64,000 nucleotides of DNA, from assembly GCA_000974665.1 (NCBI GenBank), contig BBSY01000002.1, positions 1,612,001 through 1,676,000 of the forward strand. The letters run 5' to 3'. The stretch comes from an alpha proteobacterium U9-1i. Lineage in GTDB: Bacteria; Pseudomonadota; Alphaproteobacteria; Caulobacterales; Aquidulcibacteraceae. Of this stretch, positions 8,398 through 16,654 are shown piece after piece. Position 1 is the first letter of the stretch. Each line of letters opens with the position of its first letter. The notes under the pieces are model-generated. The model saw nothing but the letters and a program-made list of their open reading frames with translations, had not been told where the DNA came from and did no database searches. Position numbers and translations under genes: made by a program.

Positions 8398-9057
8398 TCA
8401 ATTCTGCGCCAGCAGGAACACCGCTTCTTCGGCGAACCAGTTCGCGTTCCAGATGTTCTTGGCGAATGGCGCGCCGGGTTGGCCGCGCGTAAGCGGCACG
8501 GCGCGCTCGATCGTCAGGTGGAGTTCTGTTGCGAGTTCGGCGAAATCGCGCACGGTGCAGAGATGGAGGTTGTCCGTTTCCCACCAGCGCGCCGGCAAAT
8601 TGCCCGTCACCGGCATGCGCCCGCGTGTCAGCAATTGCGTGCGCACGCGCCAATGCCCGAAATTGGGGAACGACACGATCACCCGCTCGCCGATGCGGGC
8701 GAGTTCCTTCAGAACCGAGCGCGGGTGGCGCACGGCTTGGATCGTCTTTGACAGGATCACGTAATCAAACGCGGCGCTGGGATAATCCTTGAGATCGCGA
8801 TCCGCGTCGCCCTGGACGACCGAGAGCCCTCTGGACACGCAGGCGTTCACGCCAGCTTGCGAAAGCTCCATGCCGCGGCCCTTGGCGCCGCGCTCGCGGG
8901 CAAGCAGGTTCAAGAGCGCGCCGTCGCCGCAACCGACATCGAGGACCTTGGCGTTCTGGCGCACCATTTGCGCGATCACTTCATAGTCCGCGCGTGGCGG
9001 CGCGGGGGCGCCAAGCTCAAGCACGGGCAAGGGGCGGAGCGGCGCCACGTTGGCCAT
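8398..9057 (-). CDS. metW: Methionine biosynthesis protein MetW
   Basis: A 219-residue SAM-methyltransferase-fold protein. KVLDVGCGDGALLNLLA is the motif I SAM loop, and the family signatures SKTIQAVRHPRSVLKELARIG, VSFPNFGHW and GNLPARWWETDNLHLCT are all present. In alphaproteobacteria MetW works with MetX and is thought to activate homoserine acylation or salvage methionine intermediates. I choose ATG 9057, which shares one base with the metX stop (TGATG) and has AAGGAGG six bases upstream; an in-frame GTG 9060 is possible. Confidence 0.92.
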   Translation of the reverse strand: MANVAPLRPLPVLELGAPAPPRADYEVIAQMVRQNAKVLDVGCGDGALLNLLARERGAKGRGMELSQAGVNACVSRGLSVVQGDADRDLKDYPSAAFDYVILSKTIQAVRHPRSVLKELARIGERVIVSFPNFGHWRVRTQLLTRGRMPVTGNLPARWWETDNLHLCTVRDFAELATELHLTIERAVPLTRGQPGAPFAKNIWNANWFAEEAVFLLAQN

Positions 9058-10226
9058 CACGCGCCTCCTTGTAAGGGCAGGCCGCGCGCCGAGGCGGCGC
9101 TGTCGATGAAGCCGGTAAGCGCGCCTTCGAACGCCGGCTCGTCGAGCAAGAACGCATCGTGGCCCTTGTCGGTCTCAACTTCGACGAAGCTCGCTTCCGC
9201 GCCGGCTGCAATCAAAGCCCGCACGACGGCGCGATTGTCCTCTGGCGGATAATGCCAATCGCTGGAGAACGCGAATACGCAATGGCGTGTCTGGCCGCCC
9301 TGGAAGGCGTTAGCGAGCGTGCCGCCGAAATCAGCGGCGAGGTCGAAATAGTCCACCGCGCGCGTGATGTAGAGGTACGAATTGGCGTCAAAGCGATCGA
9401 CGAAACTTTGGCCCTGGTGGCGCAGATAGCTCTCCACCTGGAAGTCAGCGTCGAAGCCGAACCCGACCTTCTCGCGACCCTGGAGCGCGCGATCAAACTT
9501 CAGCCGTAGCGCTTCCTCGGAGAGATAGGTGATGTGCGCAGCCATGCGGGCCACGGCGAGACCCTTCGAGGGGCGTGTACTCTGCGCCAGATACTCGCCT
9601 TGCCGCCAATCGGGGTCGGCCATAATGGCTTGGCGGCCAACTTCGTAGAACGCGATGTTCTGGGCGGAGTGACGCGCCGCGGTGGCGATCGACGCGCAAG
9701 CGAACACGCGCTTTGGGTAGGCGCTCGCCCATTGTAGCGCCTGCATGCCGCCAATCGAGCCGCCAATGACCAGGAAAAGCGATTGAATACCCAACGCTTC
9801 CACCAACATCGCTTGCGCGCGCACCATGTCGGCGACGGTGATGACAGGAAAGCGCAGGCCGTAGGGTTGGCCATCCGGCGCGGTGGAGGCAGGGCCCGTG
9901 GTGCCCATGCAGCCGCCCAGCACGTTGGCGCAGATCACGTAAAAGCGGTTGGTGTCGATCGGTCGTCCGGGGCCGACAATGCGTGGCCACCAAGCCGGTC
10001 GGCCCGTTACAGGGTTCGGTCCGGCCACGAACTGGTCGCCCGTCAATGCGTGGCAGACGAGGACCGCATTGGTTTTCTCGGCGTTGAGCGCGCCATAGGT
10101 CTCGAATGCGATCGTTAACGGCGACAGCATCTGCCCATTGGAGAGCTGCAACGGCGCAGTTGCGTCGAAGGTGAGGGTGCGCACACCCCCTGCCGCCTGC
10201 AAACGCGCTGCTGTCGATTGATTCAT
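9057..10226 (-). CDS. metX: Homoserine O-acyltransferase MetX
   Basis: This 389-residue alpha/beta-hydrolase-fold enzyme activates homoserine at the first committed step of methionine synthesis. [11 protein letters not shown] and [13 protein letters not shown] lie near the N-terminus, [14 protein letters not shown] carries the nucleophilic serine, and [10 protein letters not shown] carries the catalytic histidine; [11 protein letters not shown] is also diagnostic. It is translationally coupled to metW. The start is uncertain: ATG 10226 fits the family, ATG 10247 is in frame, and neither has a clear Shine-Dalgarno. I looked for a SAM-II riboswitch in the leader and did not find its conserved core. 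Confidence 0.93.
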   Translation of the reverse strand: MNQSTAARLQAAGGVRTLTFDATAPLQLSNGQMLSPLTIAFETYGALNAEKTNAVLVCHALTGDQFVAGPNPVTGRPAWWPRIVGPGRPIDTNRFYVICANVLGGCMGTTGPASTAPDGQPYGLRFPVITVADMVRAQAMLVEALGIQSLFLVIGGSIGGMQALQWASAYPKRVFACASIATAARHSAQNIAFYEVGRQAIMADPDWRQGEYLAQSTRPSKGLAVARMAAHITYLSEEALRLKFDRALQGREKVGFGFDADFQVESYLRHQGQSFVDRFDANSYLYITRAVDYFDLAADFGGTLANAFQGGQTRHCVFAFSSDWHYPPEDNRAVVRALIAAGAEASFVEVETDKGHDAFLLDEPAFEGALTGFIDSAASARGLPLQGGA

Positions 10227-10368
10227 GGCCGCATGTATAACGCGCATCGCGCCACGCGCATCCCCAATTGGCCGCAAGCCTGGCGTGAGAATCTGTGGGG
10301 GACGCGGTGACGCGGGCTGGGTGCAGTGCTTGGCGCGGCTGTGGAAAGCCCGCTATGGTCGGCGACAG

Positions 10369-11193
10369 ATGGATGACGCTTCTTCTCCGAGCGACGCTGA
10401 ACGCGAGCGGCTAGACGCCGTGCGGCGCGAGGTCGACCGCGTGGACGAGCAATTGCTCGCCTTGGTCGGCGAACGCCTGCGGTTAACGGACAGTCTGGCG
10501 GTGCTGAAGGCGACGGGCCCTGGCCTGCCCATTCGTCCCGGTCGCGAAATTACATTGTTGCGAAAGCTGATCGCCGAAGCGCCGCAACCGGTTGAGCCGG
10601 AATTGGTGGTTGAGCTGTGGCGTGGACTGATCGCGGCGAGCCTGCGCCGACAACGAAAGGTCGATGTGGTTGTGGGCGGCGGCCGCAACGATCCGACCCG
10701 AATGTTCGACATCGCCCGACGTCATTTCGGCGCACGCACCCGCGTTCAGCACGTGGGCGAGCCGCAGATGGCGCTACAACGCGCCGCGGAAAATCCCGAG
10801 AATTGCGTGGCGGTGGTGCCTTGGCTGGCGGCGCCCGGGGTCGGCGCATGGTGGCCGGCTTTGTCCGAGCGGCGGTTTCACGGCCTGCACTTGATCGCGG
10901 GCTTGCCGATGCTCGGCCCAGCAAGCGAAGAACCAGAAGCTGCGGTGTTTGCAGTGGCGCAGCCAGAGGAAGGCGGACGAGACGTGACGTTGCTTCTGGC
11001 GTTTGATCCCCACCATCGTTTGCAGCGCGCTCTGAACGAGATCGGCTTCACGGGCAAGGAAGTTTCCCGCGCCGAACCACGTGTGCTGGTGCGGATTGAC
11101 GGATTCGTCGCGCCGAACGACACACGCGCCGCCGCGCTCACGAGCCATGGGCTCGACGGCGTGCGCGTGCTCGGCTCTTACGCCCGCATCTAA
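10369..11193 (+). CDS. Chorismate mutase (AroQ type) with uncharacterised C-terminal domain
   Basis: A 274-residue protein. The first 100 residues form an AroQ-type chorismate mutase domain: LDAVRREVDRVDEQLLALVGERLRL, then PIRPGREITLLRKL and ELWRGLIAASLRRQR. The remaining 170 residues have no motif I can name; an area near residues 120-190 loosely resembles a decayed prephenate dehydratase or ACT-like region. It starts the chorismate mutase-hisC-tyrA cluster, so it makes prephenate for tyrosine, while pheA lies 30 kb away. I choose ATG 10369 because the longer open frame runs into the metX leader. Confidence 0.85.
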   Translation: MDDASSPSDAERERLDAVRREVDRVDEQLLALVGERLRLTDSLAVLKATGPGLPIRPGREITLLRKLIAEAPQPVEPELVVELWRGLIAASLRRQRKVDVVVGGGRNDPTRMFDIARRHFGARTRVQHVGEPQMALQRAAENPENCVAVVPWLAAPGVGAWWPALSERRFHGLHLIAGLPMLGPASEEPEAAVFAVAQPEEGGRDVTLLLAFDPHHRLQRALNEIGFTGKEVSRAEPRVLVRIDGFVAPNDTRAAALTSHGLDGVRVLGSYARI

Positions 11194-11210
11194 AAGCGAA
11201 CGCTCCCAAC

Positions 11211-12299
11211 ATGACGCTTTCACCGCTCCCTTGGATTCTGGAGATCGAGCCGTACAAGGGCGGCGAGGCGACGCTTCCGGGCATCGCGACGCCGATCAAA
11301 CTCGCTTCCAACGAAAATGCGTTCGGGCCCAGTCCGAAAGCGATGGCGGCGTTCGCAGCGGCCGCGCAGCGTCTGCACATCTATCCCGAAGGCTCGGCGC
11401 AAAAATTGCGCGAAGCGCTCGCGTCGAAGCATGGGCTCGACGCCGCGCGTATTGTGTGCGGCGCAGGCTCGGACGAATTGTTCTTCTTGCTCACCCGCGC
11501 TTTCGTCGCCCCCGGCGACGAGGTGGTGACCAACGAGCACGCTTTTGGCGTTTATCCGATCGCAACGTTGCAGTCTGGCGGGAAGATCGTCGAAGCGAAG
11601 GACGGTGGCACGCAAGGCCTCGACGCGAATGTCGACGCGCTGCTGGCGGCGGTCACGCCAAAAACCAAAATCCTGTTCCTCGCCAACCCGAACAACCCAA
11701 CTGGCACTTATCTGCCCGCTTCCGAGATCGCGCGCCTGCATCGCGGGCTGCCCGAAAACGTGCTGCTCGTGATCGACGGCGCCTACGCAGAGTTTGTAGA
11801 TCGGCCGGATTTTTCATGGGGCATTGAACTCGCGGACGCGCCGAACGTGTTCCTCACGCGCACGTTCTCCAAGATTTACGGTCTCGCGGCGTTGCGGATC
11901 GGATGGGGCTATGGCGCGCCTGTGGTGATCGACGCGCTGAACCGTGTGCGCGGGCCGTTCAATGTCTCAATCTCCGCGATGGAGGCGGCGATCGCCGCGC
12001 TCGATGATCAGGCCTTCGCTGATATGAGCGCCGACCACGTGCGGGAGGAATTGCCGCGCGTCACCGCCGCGCTCGAACAGATGGGGCTGGGCGTGACCCC
12101 CAGCGTCTGCAATTTTGTGCTCGCCCATTTCGCTCACGGCCAAGCCGCAAAGGCGGACGCCTATTTGCGTTCGAAGGGCTACATCCTCCGGGCGATGAAA
12201 AGCTACAAACTGCCAGACGCCTTACGCATGACAATCGGCCCAACTGAGCACAATTCCGGCGCGCTGGCGGCGCTCGCTGAATTCATGACGCAGCCATGA
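11211..12299 (+). CDS. hisC: Histidinol-phosphate / aromatic aminotransferase
   Basis: A 362-residue class I/II PLP aminotransferase of the HisC family. IKLASNENAFGPSPKA is the N-terminal signature, LANPNNPTGTYLP and DGAYAEF contact the cofactor, and TRTFSKIYGLAALRIGWG contains the PLP-binding lysine. Its position between chorismate mutase and tyrA is usual in alphaproteobacteria, where such enzymes transaminate both imidazole-acetol phosphate and aromatic keto acids; double use here is an inference. It begins 17 bp after the chorismate mutase stop. Confidence 0.92.
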   Translation: MTLSPLPWILEIEPYKGGEATLPGIATPIKLASNENAFGPSPKAMAAFAAAAQRLHIYPEGSAQKLREALASKHGLDAARIVCGAGSDELFFLLTRAFVAPGDEVVTNEHAFGVYPIATLQSGGKIVEAKDGGTQGLDANVDALLAAVTPKTKILFLANPNNPTGTYLPASEIARLHRGLPENVLLVIDGAYAEFVDRPDFSWGIELADAPNVFLTRTFSKIYGLAALRIGWGYGAPVVIDALNRVRGPFNVSISAMEAAIAALDDQAFADMSADHVREELPRVTAALEQMGLGVTPSVCNFVLAHFAHGQAAKADAYLRSKGYILRAMKSYKLPDALRMTIGPTEHNSGALAALAEFMTQP

Positions 12300-12321
12300 T
12301 GCTAGCAAGAGCCACCGCGAA

Positions 12322-12456
12322 CCCCCTCCCCTTGAGGGGAGGGGGCAGGGGGCGGGGTGATGCTCGAGGTTCAACCGTCGTGTACGAAATACGCCCACTA
12401 CTTGCGGTGTCGAGTTTCACCCCACCCCCCAGCCCCCTCCTCTCCAGAGGAGGGGG
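12322..12456. repeat. Paired GC-rich palindromic repeat (REP-like) in the hisC-tyrA spacer
   Basis: Two hairpins lie 87 bp apart. The left is CCCCCTCCCC (12322-12331), TTGA loop, GGGGAGGGGG (12336-12345). The right is CCCCCTCCTC (12433-12442), TCCA loop, GAGGAGGGGG (12447-12456). In addition the left 3' strand and its extension (12338-12360) can pair at long range with 12417-12440. The central segment is unique sequence. Similar repeats are common between genes in alphaproteobacteria. The last strand contains the GGAGGGGG that acts as the tyrA Shine-Dalgarno. Confidence 0.8.
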
Positions 12457-12459
12457 AGC

Positions 12460-13383
12460 ATGAGCGCCGTTTTCCCGCGAATCGCCATTATCGGCATCGG
12501 CCTTATCGGCTCTTCGATTGCGCGCGCGGCGCGGGAGGATGGCGCGGCGGAAGCAATCGCAATCTTCGACGCCGATCCAGGCGCGCGCGACGCCGCACGC
12601 GCGCTCAACCTCGGCGACGTGTTCGACGATCCGCAAGGTGCGGCCGCTGGCGCAGATCTGGTCATCCTCGCGGTTCCCGTTGGCGTGATGGGCGCGGCTG
12701 CCGAAGCTGTTGCTCCAGCGTTGAAGGCGGGCGCGATTATCACCGACGTCGGGTCGACCAAGCGCGCCGTGGTGGAAGCGGTGAGCGCGAAAACGCCAGC
12801 GCATGCGCTGTTCGTGCCGGGTCACCCGCTCGCCGGCACCGAGCGTTCGGGTCCCGAAGCGGGCTTCGCGACTTTGTTCAAAGGTCGCTGGAATATCTTG
12901 ACCCCGCTCGACGACGCTCGCCCCGAATACGCCGCTGCCGTCGAGAAACTCTCGGAGTTCTGGCGTGCGCTCGGCGCCAATGTCGAGACGATGGACGCTG
13001 AGCGGCATGACGTCGTACTCGCCGTCGTCAGCCATCTGCCGCACCTGATCGCCTTCAACATCGTCGCGATGGCCGAAGATTTGGAGAGCGTCACCGAGAG
13101 CGAAGTGGTGAAATATTCGGCGTCCGGCTTCCGCGATTTCACCCGCATTGCCGCCTCGGACCCAACCATGTGGCGCGACGTGTTCTTGAACAATCGCGAC
13201 GCAGTGCTCGAGGTGCTGGGGCGTTTCTCGGAGGACCTCGCAGCCTTGCAGCGCGCGATCCGCTGGGGCGACGGCCAGAAACTCTACGACTTGTTCGACC
13301 GAGCCCGGCGAATGCGCCGCGAGGTCATCGACGCCGGCCAGGATTCGCCCGCGCCCAACTGGGGACGCGACGAGAAGGGCTGA
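12460..13383 (+). CDS. tyrA: Prephenate/arogenate dehydrogenase
   Basis: A 307-residue NAD(P)-dependent dehydrogenase. IAIIGIGLIGSSIARAAR is the N-terminal Rossmann motif. ADLVILAVPVGVMG, ITDVGSTKRAVV and PGHPLAGTERSGPEAG are the TyrA/TyrC signatures, and SHLPHLIAF carries conserved substrate-site residues. It oxidises prephenate or arogenate on the way to tyrosine. There is no fused chorismate mutase or ACT domain, in agreement with the separate mutase gene upstream. Its RBS, GGAGGGGG just before ATG 12460, is part of a palindromic repeat and could be hidden in a hairpin. Confidence 0.93.
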   Translation: MSAVFPRIAIIGIGLIGSSIARAAREDGAAEAIAIFDADPGARDAARALNLGDVFDDPQGAAAGADLVILAVPVGVMGAAAEAVAPALKAGAIITDVGSTKRAVVEAVSAKTPAHALFVPGHPLAGTERSGPEAGFATLFKGRWNILTPLDDARPEYAAAVEKLSEFWRALGANVETMDAERHDVVLAVVSHLPHLIAFNIVAMAEDLESVTESEVVKYSASGFRDFTRIAASDPTMWRDVFLNNRDAVLEVLGRFSEDLAALQRAIRWGDGQKLYDLFDRARRMRREVIDAGQDSPAPNWGRDEKG

Positions 13384-13451
13384 ACGCAGCCAAATCCGGT
13401 TTCAGAAAAACTCGCTACGCGCTGATCGCGACCGAGAGCATCTTGGCGCGC

Positions 13452-13850
13452 ATGACGATCGCTCTCAGCGCCTATGATCACGTCGGCCTCCGGGTCACCG
13501 ATGCGCGGCGATCGCTTGCCTTCTATCGCGAGTTTGGCTTCGAAATCGATCCCGATTTCACGGATGATCGCGTGGCTGAGATCGTCAACGTCGCGGGTCT
13601 GCGCATCAATTTGATCTTCAACGGGGTCGCTCCGCCCGATGGCCGCAACGTGTTGTTGGACGTGCCGGAAAAATGGCCCGGCTACACGCACGCCGCTTTC
13701 ATTGTTGAGAAACTCGCTACTATCCTCGACTGGGCGGCGGCGCGCGGAATCGCCATTACCGAGGGCCCCGTCGATTGGGGCAGGCGCATCACCTGCTTCC
13801 TGCGCGATCCGGACGGCAATGTGCTGGAGTTCAACGAGCTGAAAGCCTAG
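13452..13850 (+). CDS. VOC family protein (glyoxalase/dioxygenase superfamily)
   Basis: A 132-residue single-domain VOC protein. DHVGLRVTDARRSLAFYREFGFE opens the first beta-alpha-beta-beta-beta module, and FLRDPDGNVLEFNEL closes the second with a metal-ligand glutamate; YTHAAFIVE holds a histidine ligand. The family uses a divalent metal in isomerisation, extradiol cleavage or resistance reactions, and the substrate is not predictable. ATG 13452 fits the family start; the frame is open further upstream but overlaps the end of tyrA. Its stop overlaps the end of the convergent gene by 4 bp. Confidence 0.82.
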   Translation: MTIALSAYDHVGLRVTDARRSLAFYREFGFEIDPDFTDDRVAEIVNVAGLRINLIFNGVAPPDGRNVLLDVPEKWPGYTHAAFIVEKLATILDWAAARGIAITEGPVDWGRRITCFLRDPDGNVLEFNELKA

Positions 13851-14284
13851 TTCACCGCCGCGCCGCGCAGGCGCGTTTCGAAATCGGCGATGTCGCGCAG
13901 CGCGCAGCGGAAGACGTGAATGTCCGCGCTTTCATCCTGATCGCGCGTGGCGAAATCCTCCAAGGGTGTTTCGGCTTCTTCGGGCTGGATGAAATCCCGG
14001 GTGTAGTCCGGCAGCAGGAAGCTCTTGTGCAGTCGCGCTTCGCCTGCGCGCGTGCGGACCACCCAAGTTATGTAGAGCAATTGTCCGGGAATGCTGACAG
14101 AGACCAGAAAGCGGCCGTAGCCGTGCTCAAGCACGTGCGCTGCGCTGCGCAGCCAGCTCGCGCGATATTCGTCGAAATCCCAATAACTCAGATCGACCAG
14201 GAAGGTTTCGCGATGATCGCCGATCAAGATCTCACCGCGCGCGCCGCCGGATTCGCCGCGTCGGTCGAGCGCGAGGTCGAACAT
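13847..14284 (-). CDS. CdiI-like / uncharacterised small acidic protein
   Basis: A 145-residue soluble protein at the end of the ftsE operon. The N-terminal pattern of a beta-strand with GEILIGD.RETF, followed by DFDEYRASWLRSAAHVLEHGYGRFLVSV and a late W-hydrophobic strand, resembles proteins annotated as contact-dependent inhibition immunity (CdiI-like). I recall this similarity from family patterns and cannot test it here. No CdiA toxin is visible nearby. The start ATG 14284 shares a base with the stop of the DUF2125 gene (TGATG), so expression is coupled to it. Confidence 0.5.
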   Translation of the reverse strand: MFDLALDRRGESGGARGEILIGDHRETFLVDLSYWDFDEYRASWLRSAAHVLEHGYGRFLVSVSIPGQLLYITWVVRTRAGEARLHKSFLLPDYTRDFIQPEEAETPLEDFATRDQDESADIHVFRCALRDIADFETRLRGAAVN

Positions 14285-15291
14285 CAATACACCGGCGGCA
14301 AGGTGCGCACGGGCAGTCCCTCCAGACGGAGGACGCCGCCATTGGCTTCAAGGTCGAGCGTGATGTCGTCGCCGCTGAGCGCGTAGCCAGCGGCGAGCAA
14401 GGTGAGCGCTTGGCGCGTGCTTTGATCCAGCTCCGGCCCTTGCGCCAGCGCATTGAAAATCGGCGCCGGATGCTCGATCGGCAGGCGCAATGCACCCTGA
14501 AGGCGGCGTTGATCGTCGAGCCCGCCCTGGCCATCGCCGGCAACTTCAACCGGCCCCCACGCGAGCGTGAGCGCTTCAAACCGCAAGCGCCCGCCAGCCG
14601 TGCGCCACGGCCCCAGCGGATCGCCTGCCGTGTTGTCCAACAGCGCCGCGCCGTGTTCGACAACAATCGCGGAATGCAGGCGCGGCACATCGAGGCCGAA
14701 TTGCTCGAAGCTGCGCACCGCGCGCGGCAGCCGCACGCCCGTAGCGTCGAAGGCAAGTTGGTATTGGCCTTCAGAGCGCGCGTCCGGGCGCACATTGGCC
14801 ACCAGCTTCACGACGCTAAACACACCTTCCTTGGCGGGATCGTCGAGCCGCAAATTATCCGCTTCGATGCCGGCCTGCGCGAGCGCGCCGTTGGCGGTGC
14901 GCAGGCTTGCGATCAATGTATCTGCGTCGATGTTGGTTGAGCTTTCATCGGCGCGGGCGATCGCGATCGGCGCTTCTGACTTCAGGATCAGGTGCTGTGG
15001 ATTGAGCACATTGACGTGCAGATCGACCCGCTGCGTGGACGCGCGCCAACCGCTATTCGCGGGCGCATAGCTTGCTGCATTGAGTTCGATGCGCATCAAT
15101 GTTGGAAAGCCGTGCCGCTGCGGAGGGGCGTACGCCACAACCGCGCCACGCGCTGTTTCCGCACGCGCCCAAGCGTCGAGCCGGTTTTCAACCTCGCCGG
15201 CGAGATAAAACCAATAGGCGCTCCACCCGCCCGCGGCGGCGAGGAAAAACAACCACGGAATGGAAAGCCAAGCAGAACGTCCGAGTTTCAT
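14284..15291 (-). CDS. DUF2125 domain-containing envelope protein
   Basis: A 335-residue protein with an N-terminal signal-anchor helix (IPWLFFLAAAGGWSAYWFYLAG) and a large non-cytoplasmic domain. YWFYLAGEVENRLDAW followed by RHGFPTLMRIELNAASY is typical of DUF2125, a family found almost only in alphaproteobacteria and predicted to form a long beta-rich fold in the periplasm. Its function is unknown. It overlaps plsC by 4 bp (ATGA) in the ftsEX operon, which places it among envelope and lipid genes. Confidence 0.85.
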   Translation of the reverse strand: MKLGRSAWLSIPWLFFLAAAGGWSAYWFYLAGEVENRLDAWARAETARGAVVAYAPPQRHGFPTLMRIELNAASYAPANSGWRASTQRVDLHVNVLNPQHLILKSEAPIAIARADESSTNIDADTLIASLRTANGALAQAGIEADNLRLDDPAKEGVFSVVKLVANVRPDARSEGQYQLAFDATGVRLPRAVRSFEQFGLDVPRLHSAIVVEHGAALLDNTAGDPLGPWRTAGGRLRFEALTLAWGPVEVAGDGQGGLDDQRRLQGALRLPIEHPAPIFNALAQGPELDQSTRQALTLLAAGYALSGDDITLDLEANGGVLRLEGLPVRTLPPVY

Positions 15292-16022
15292 GGCCCCACG
15301 GTGCGGCGCCGATGCGGCGGCAGCAAGGCCTCGCTCTCGGTTTCGATCACGCTTTGAAGCCGCGCCATGAATTCGTCACGCGGCAAACCTGCGGGAATTG
15401 CCGGCAGAATCTTGATCGTGACGGTTCCCGGATTGCGCATGATGCCGCTGGGTCGCCACACAAGGCCTGTGTTCAGCGCGATCGGCGTCACCGGCAGGCC
15501 CAAATCCTTGTAGAGCGCGGCGATGCCAGGTTTGTACTCCGGTGGCGCCCCGATCTCTTGGCGCGTGCCTTCGGGGTAGATCACGATCTGGCGGCCTTTC
15601 GCGATCACCGTGCGCGACATGCGTAGCATGTCTTTCAGCGCCTTCGCATGCGCCTCACGATCCACCGGGATCATGCCGTACTTCATGTAGAAGCCGAACA
15701 CCGGCATTTTGATGAGTTCTTTTTTCACCACGAACACCGGCGCATCAAGAAATTGCGCCGGTAGCACCGTGTCGAGCGTCGTTTGATGTTTGGACGCAAA
15801 CAAAGCTGCGCCCTTGGGTGGCAAGTTTTCGAGCCCTTCGAACTTGACGTGTACGCCGCAAATCCAACGCAAGCCAAAGATGGTGCATTTGCCCCAGCTG
15901 CGCATCGCGACCCAGATGTAGCGATCGTGGCCGAGCGCCACCAACGGCAACATCAAACCGCCGCAGATCACCATCGTGAGGTAGAACCACACGACGAATA
16001 CGAGCGATGTGATAAATCTCAT
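15288..16022 (-). CDS. plsC: 1-acyl-sn-glycerol-3-phosphate acyltransferase
   Basis: A 244-residue membrane acyltransferase that adds the second acyl chain to make phosphatidic acid. One or two N-terminal hydrophobic helices precede the catalytic KHQTTLD (the HX4D motif, about residues 78-84). KMPVFGFYMKYGMIPVDR is the second conserved block, and IVIYPEGTRQ is the glycerol-phosphate-binding EGTR motif. It overlaps ydcF and the DUF2125 gene by 4 bp on each side, so it is translated from the ftsEX operon. Confidence 0.92.
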   Translation of the reverse strand: MRFITSLVFVVWFYLTMVICGGLMLPLVALGHDRYIWVAMRSWGKCTIFGLRWICGVHVKFEGLENLPPKGAALFASKHQTTLDTVLPAQFLDAPVFVVKKELIKMPVFGFYMKYGMIPVDREAHAKALKDMLRMSRTVIAKGRQIVIYPEGTRQEIGAPPEYKPGIAALYKDLGLPVTPIALNTGLVWRPSGIMRNPGTVTIKILPAIPAGLPRDEFMARLQSVIETESEALLPPHRRRTVGP

Positions 16023-16654
16023 GGTGCAGCGGCCGCCGGTTCTTCGCCTTCCGTGGGCGGTGCATCGCCGTTGGTGAGATCAATCAGCGCTTCGCGTCCG
16101 CGGATCACCATGTACTTCACGTACTCACCCGCAAGCCGCCCAGCTGCGGTCAGGTCGCTGCGCCAGACGCTCGGGTCGGTGAAGCGCGTGCGCACCGGAT
16201 ACGGGTGAATCTCCGCTTCCGGCAGCGCGATCGACAATTCCGCGAGCGAGCGCGGCATGTGATAATCATCCGTCACCAGGATAATGCGGCGATAATTGTG
16301 ATCACGCGCCCAGGACGCGGTCTCGGCGGCGTTTCCAAGCGTATCGTCAGCGTCGCGACCAAGGTCGACGCAGCAATTCGCGACCGCTGGATCGATGTCG
16401 AGCAGCGCGAACAATTCTTCGTCGGTGACAATGTCGTTGACGCCCGAAATCAGCAGGCGCTCAGCACGCTGCTCTTGTAGCAAACGCACGCCGGTCGAGA
16501 GACGATCGAGCGACCCGCCGGTCAACGCCACGATCGCTTGCGATTGCGGCGGTTCCTCGGGTGTTTCCGGTGTGCGCACGCGCTCGGCGAATTGCCAGAA
16601 GCCCGCGACAAACAAGATCACGCCAAGGATGAGCGCCCAAACGAGAATGCGCAT
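16019..16654 (-). CDS. YdcF/SanA family (DUF218) membrane protein
   Basis: A 211-residue DUF218 protein: one N-terminal transmembrane helix (ILVWALILGVILFVAGFW), then a periplasmic domain starting AIVALTGGSLDRLSTGVRLLQE, with RLLISGV and ILVTDDYHMPRSLAE, all characteristic of the family. Members such as ElyC and SanA affect envelope integrity and peptidoglycan or lipid-carrier metabolism. It shares one base with the ftsX stop and 4 bp with plsC. The placement directly after ftsX is common in alphaproteobacteria. Confidence 0.88.
   Translation of the reverse strand: MRILVWALILGVILFVAGFWQFAERVRTPETPEEPPQSQAIVALTGGSLDRLSTGVRLLQEQRAERLLISGVNDIVTDEELFALLDIDPAVANCCVDLGRDADDTLGNAAETASWARDHNYRRIILVTDDYHMPRSLAELSIALPEAEIHPYPVRTRFTDPSVWRSDLTAAGRLAGEYVKYMVIRGREALIDLTNGDAPPTEGEEPAAAAP

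Noticed and set aside
10227-10368. SAM-II riboswitch in the metX leader
   Set aside because: GGCTTGCGGCC slightly recalls the motif, but the conserved purine-rich 3' segment (CUAAA-type) and pairing regions are missing.
12283-13044. Minus-strand frame through tyrA and the repeat
   Set aside because: Opposite to a certain tyrA; Pro/Arg-rich, arises partly from the palindromic repeat.
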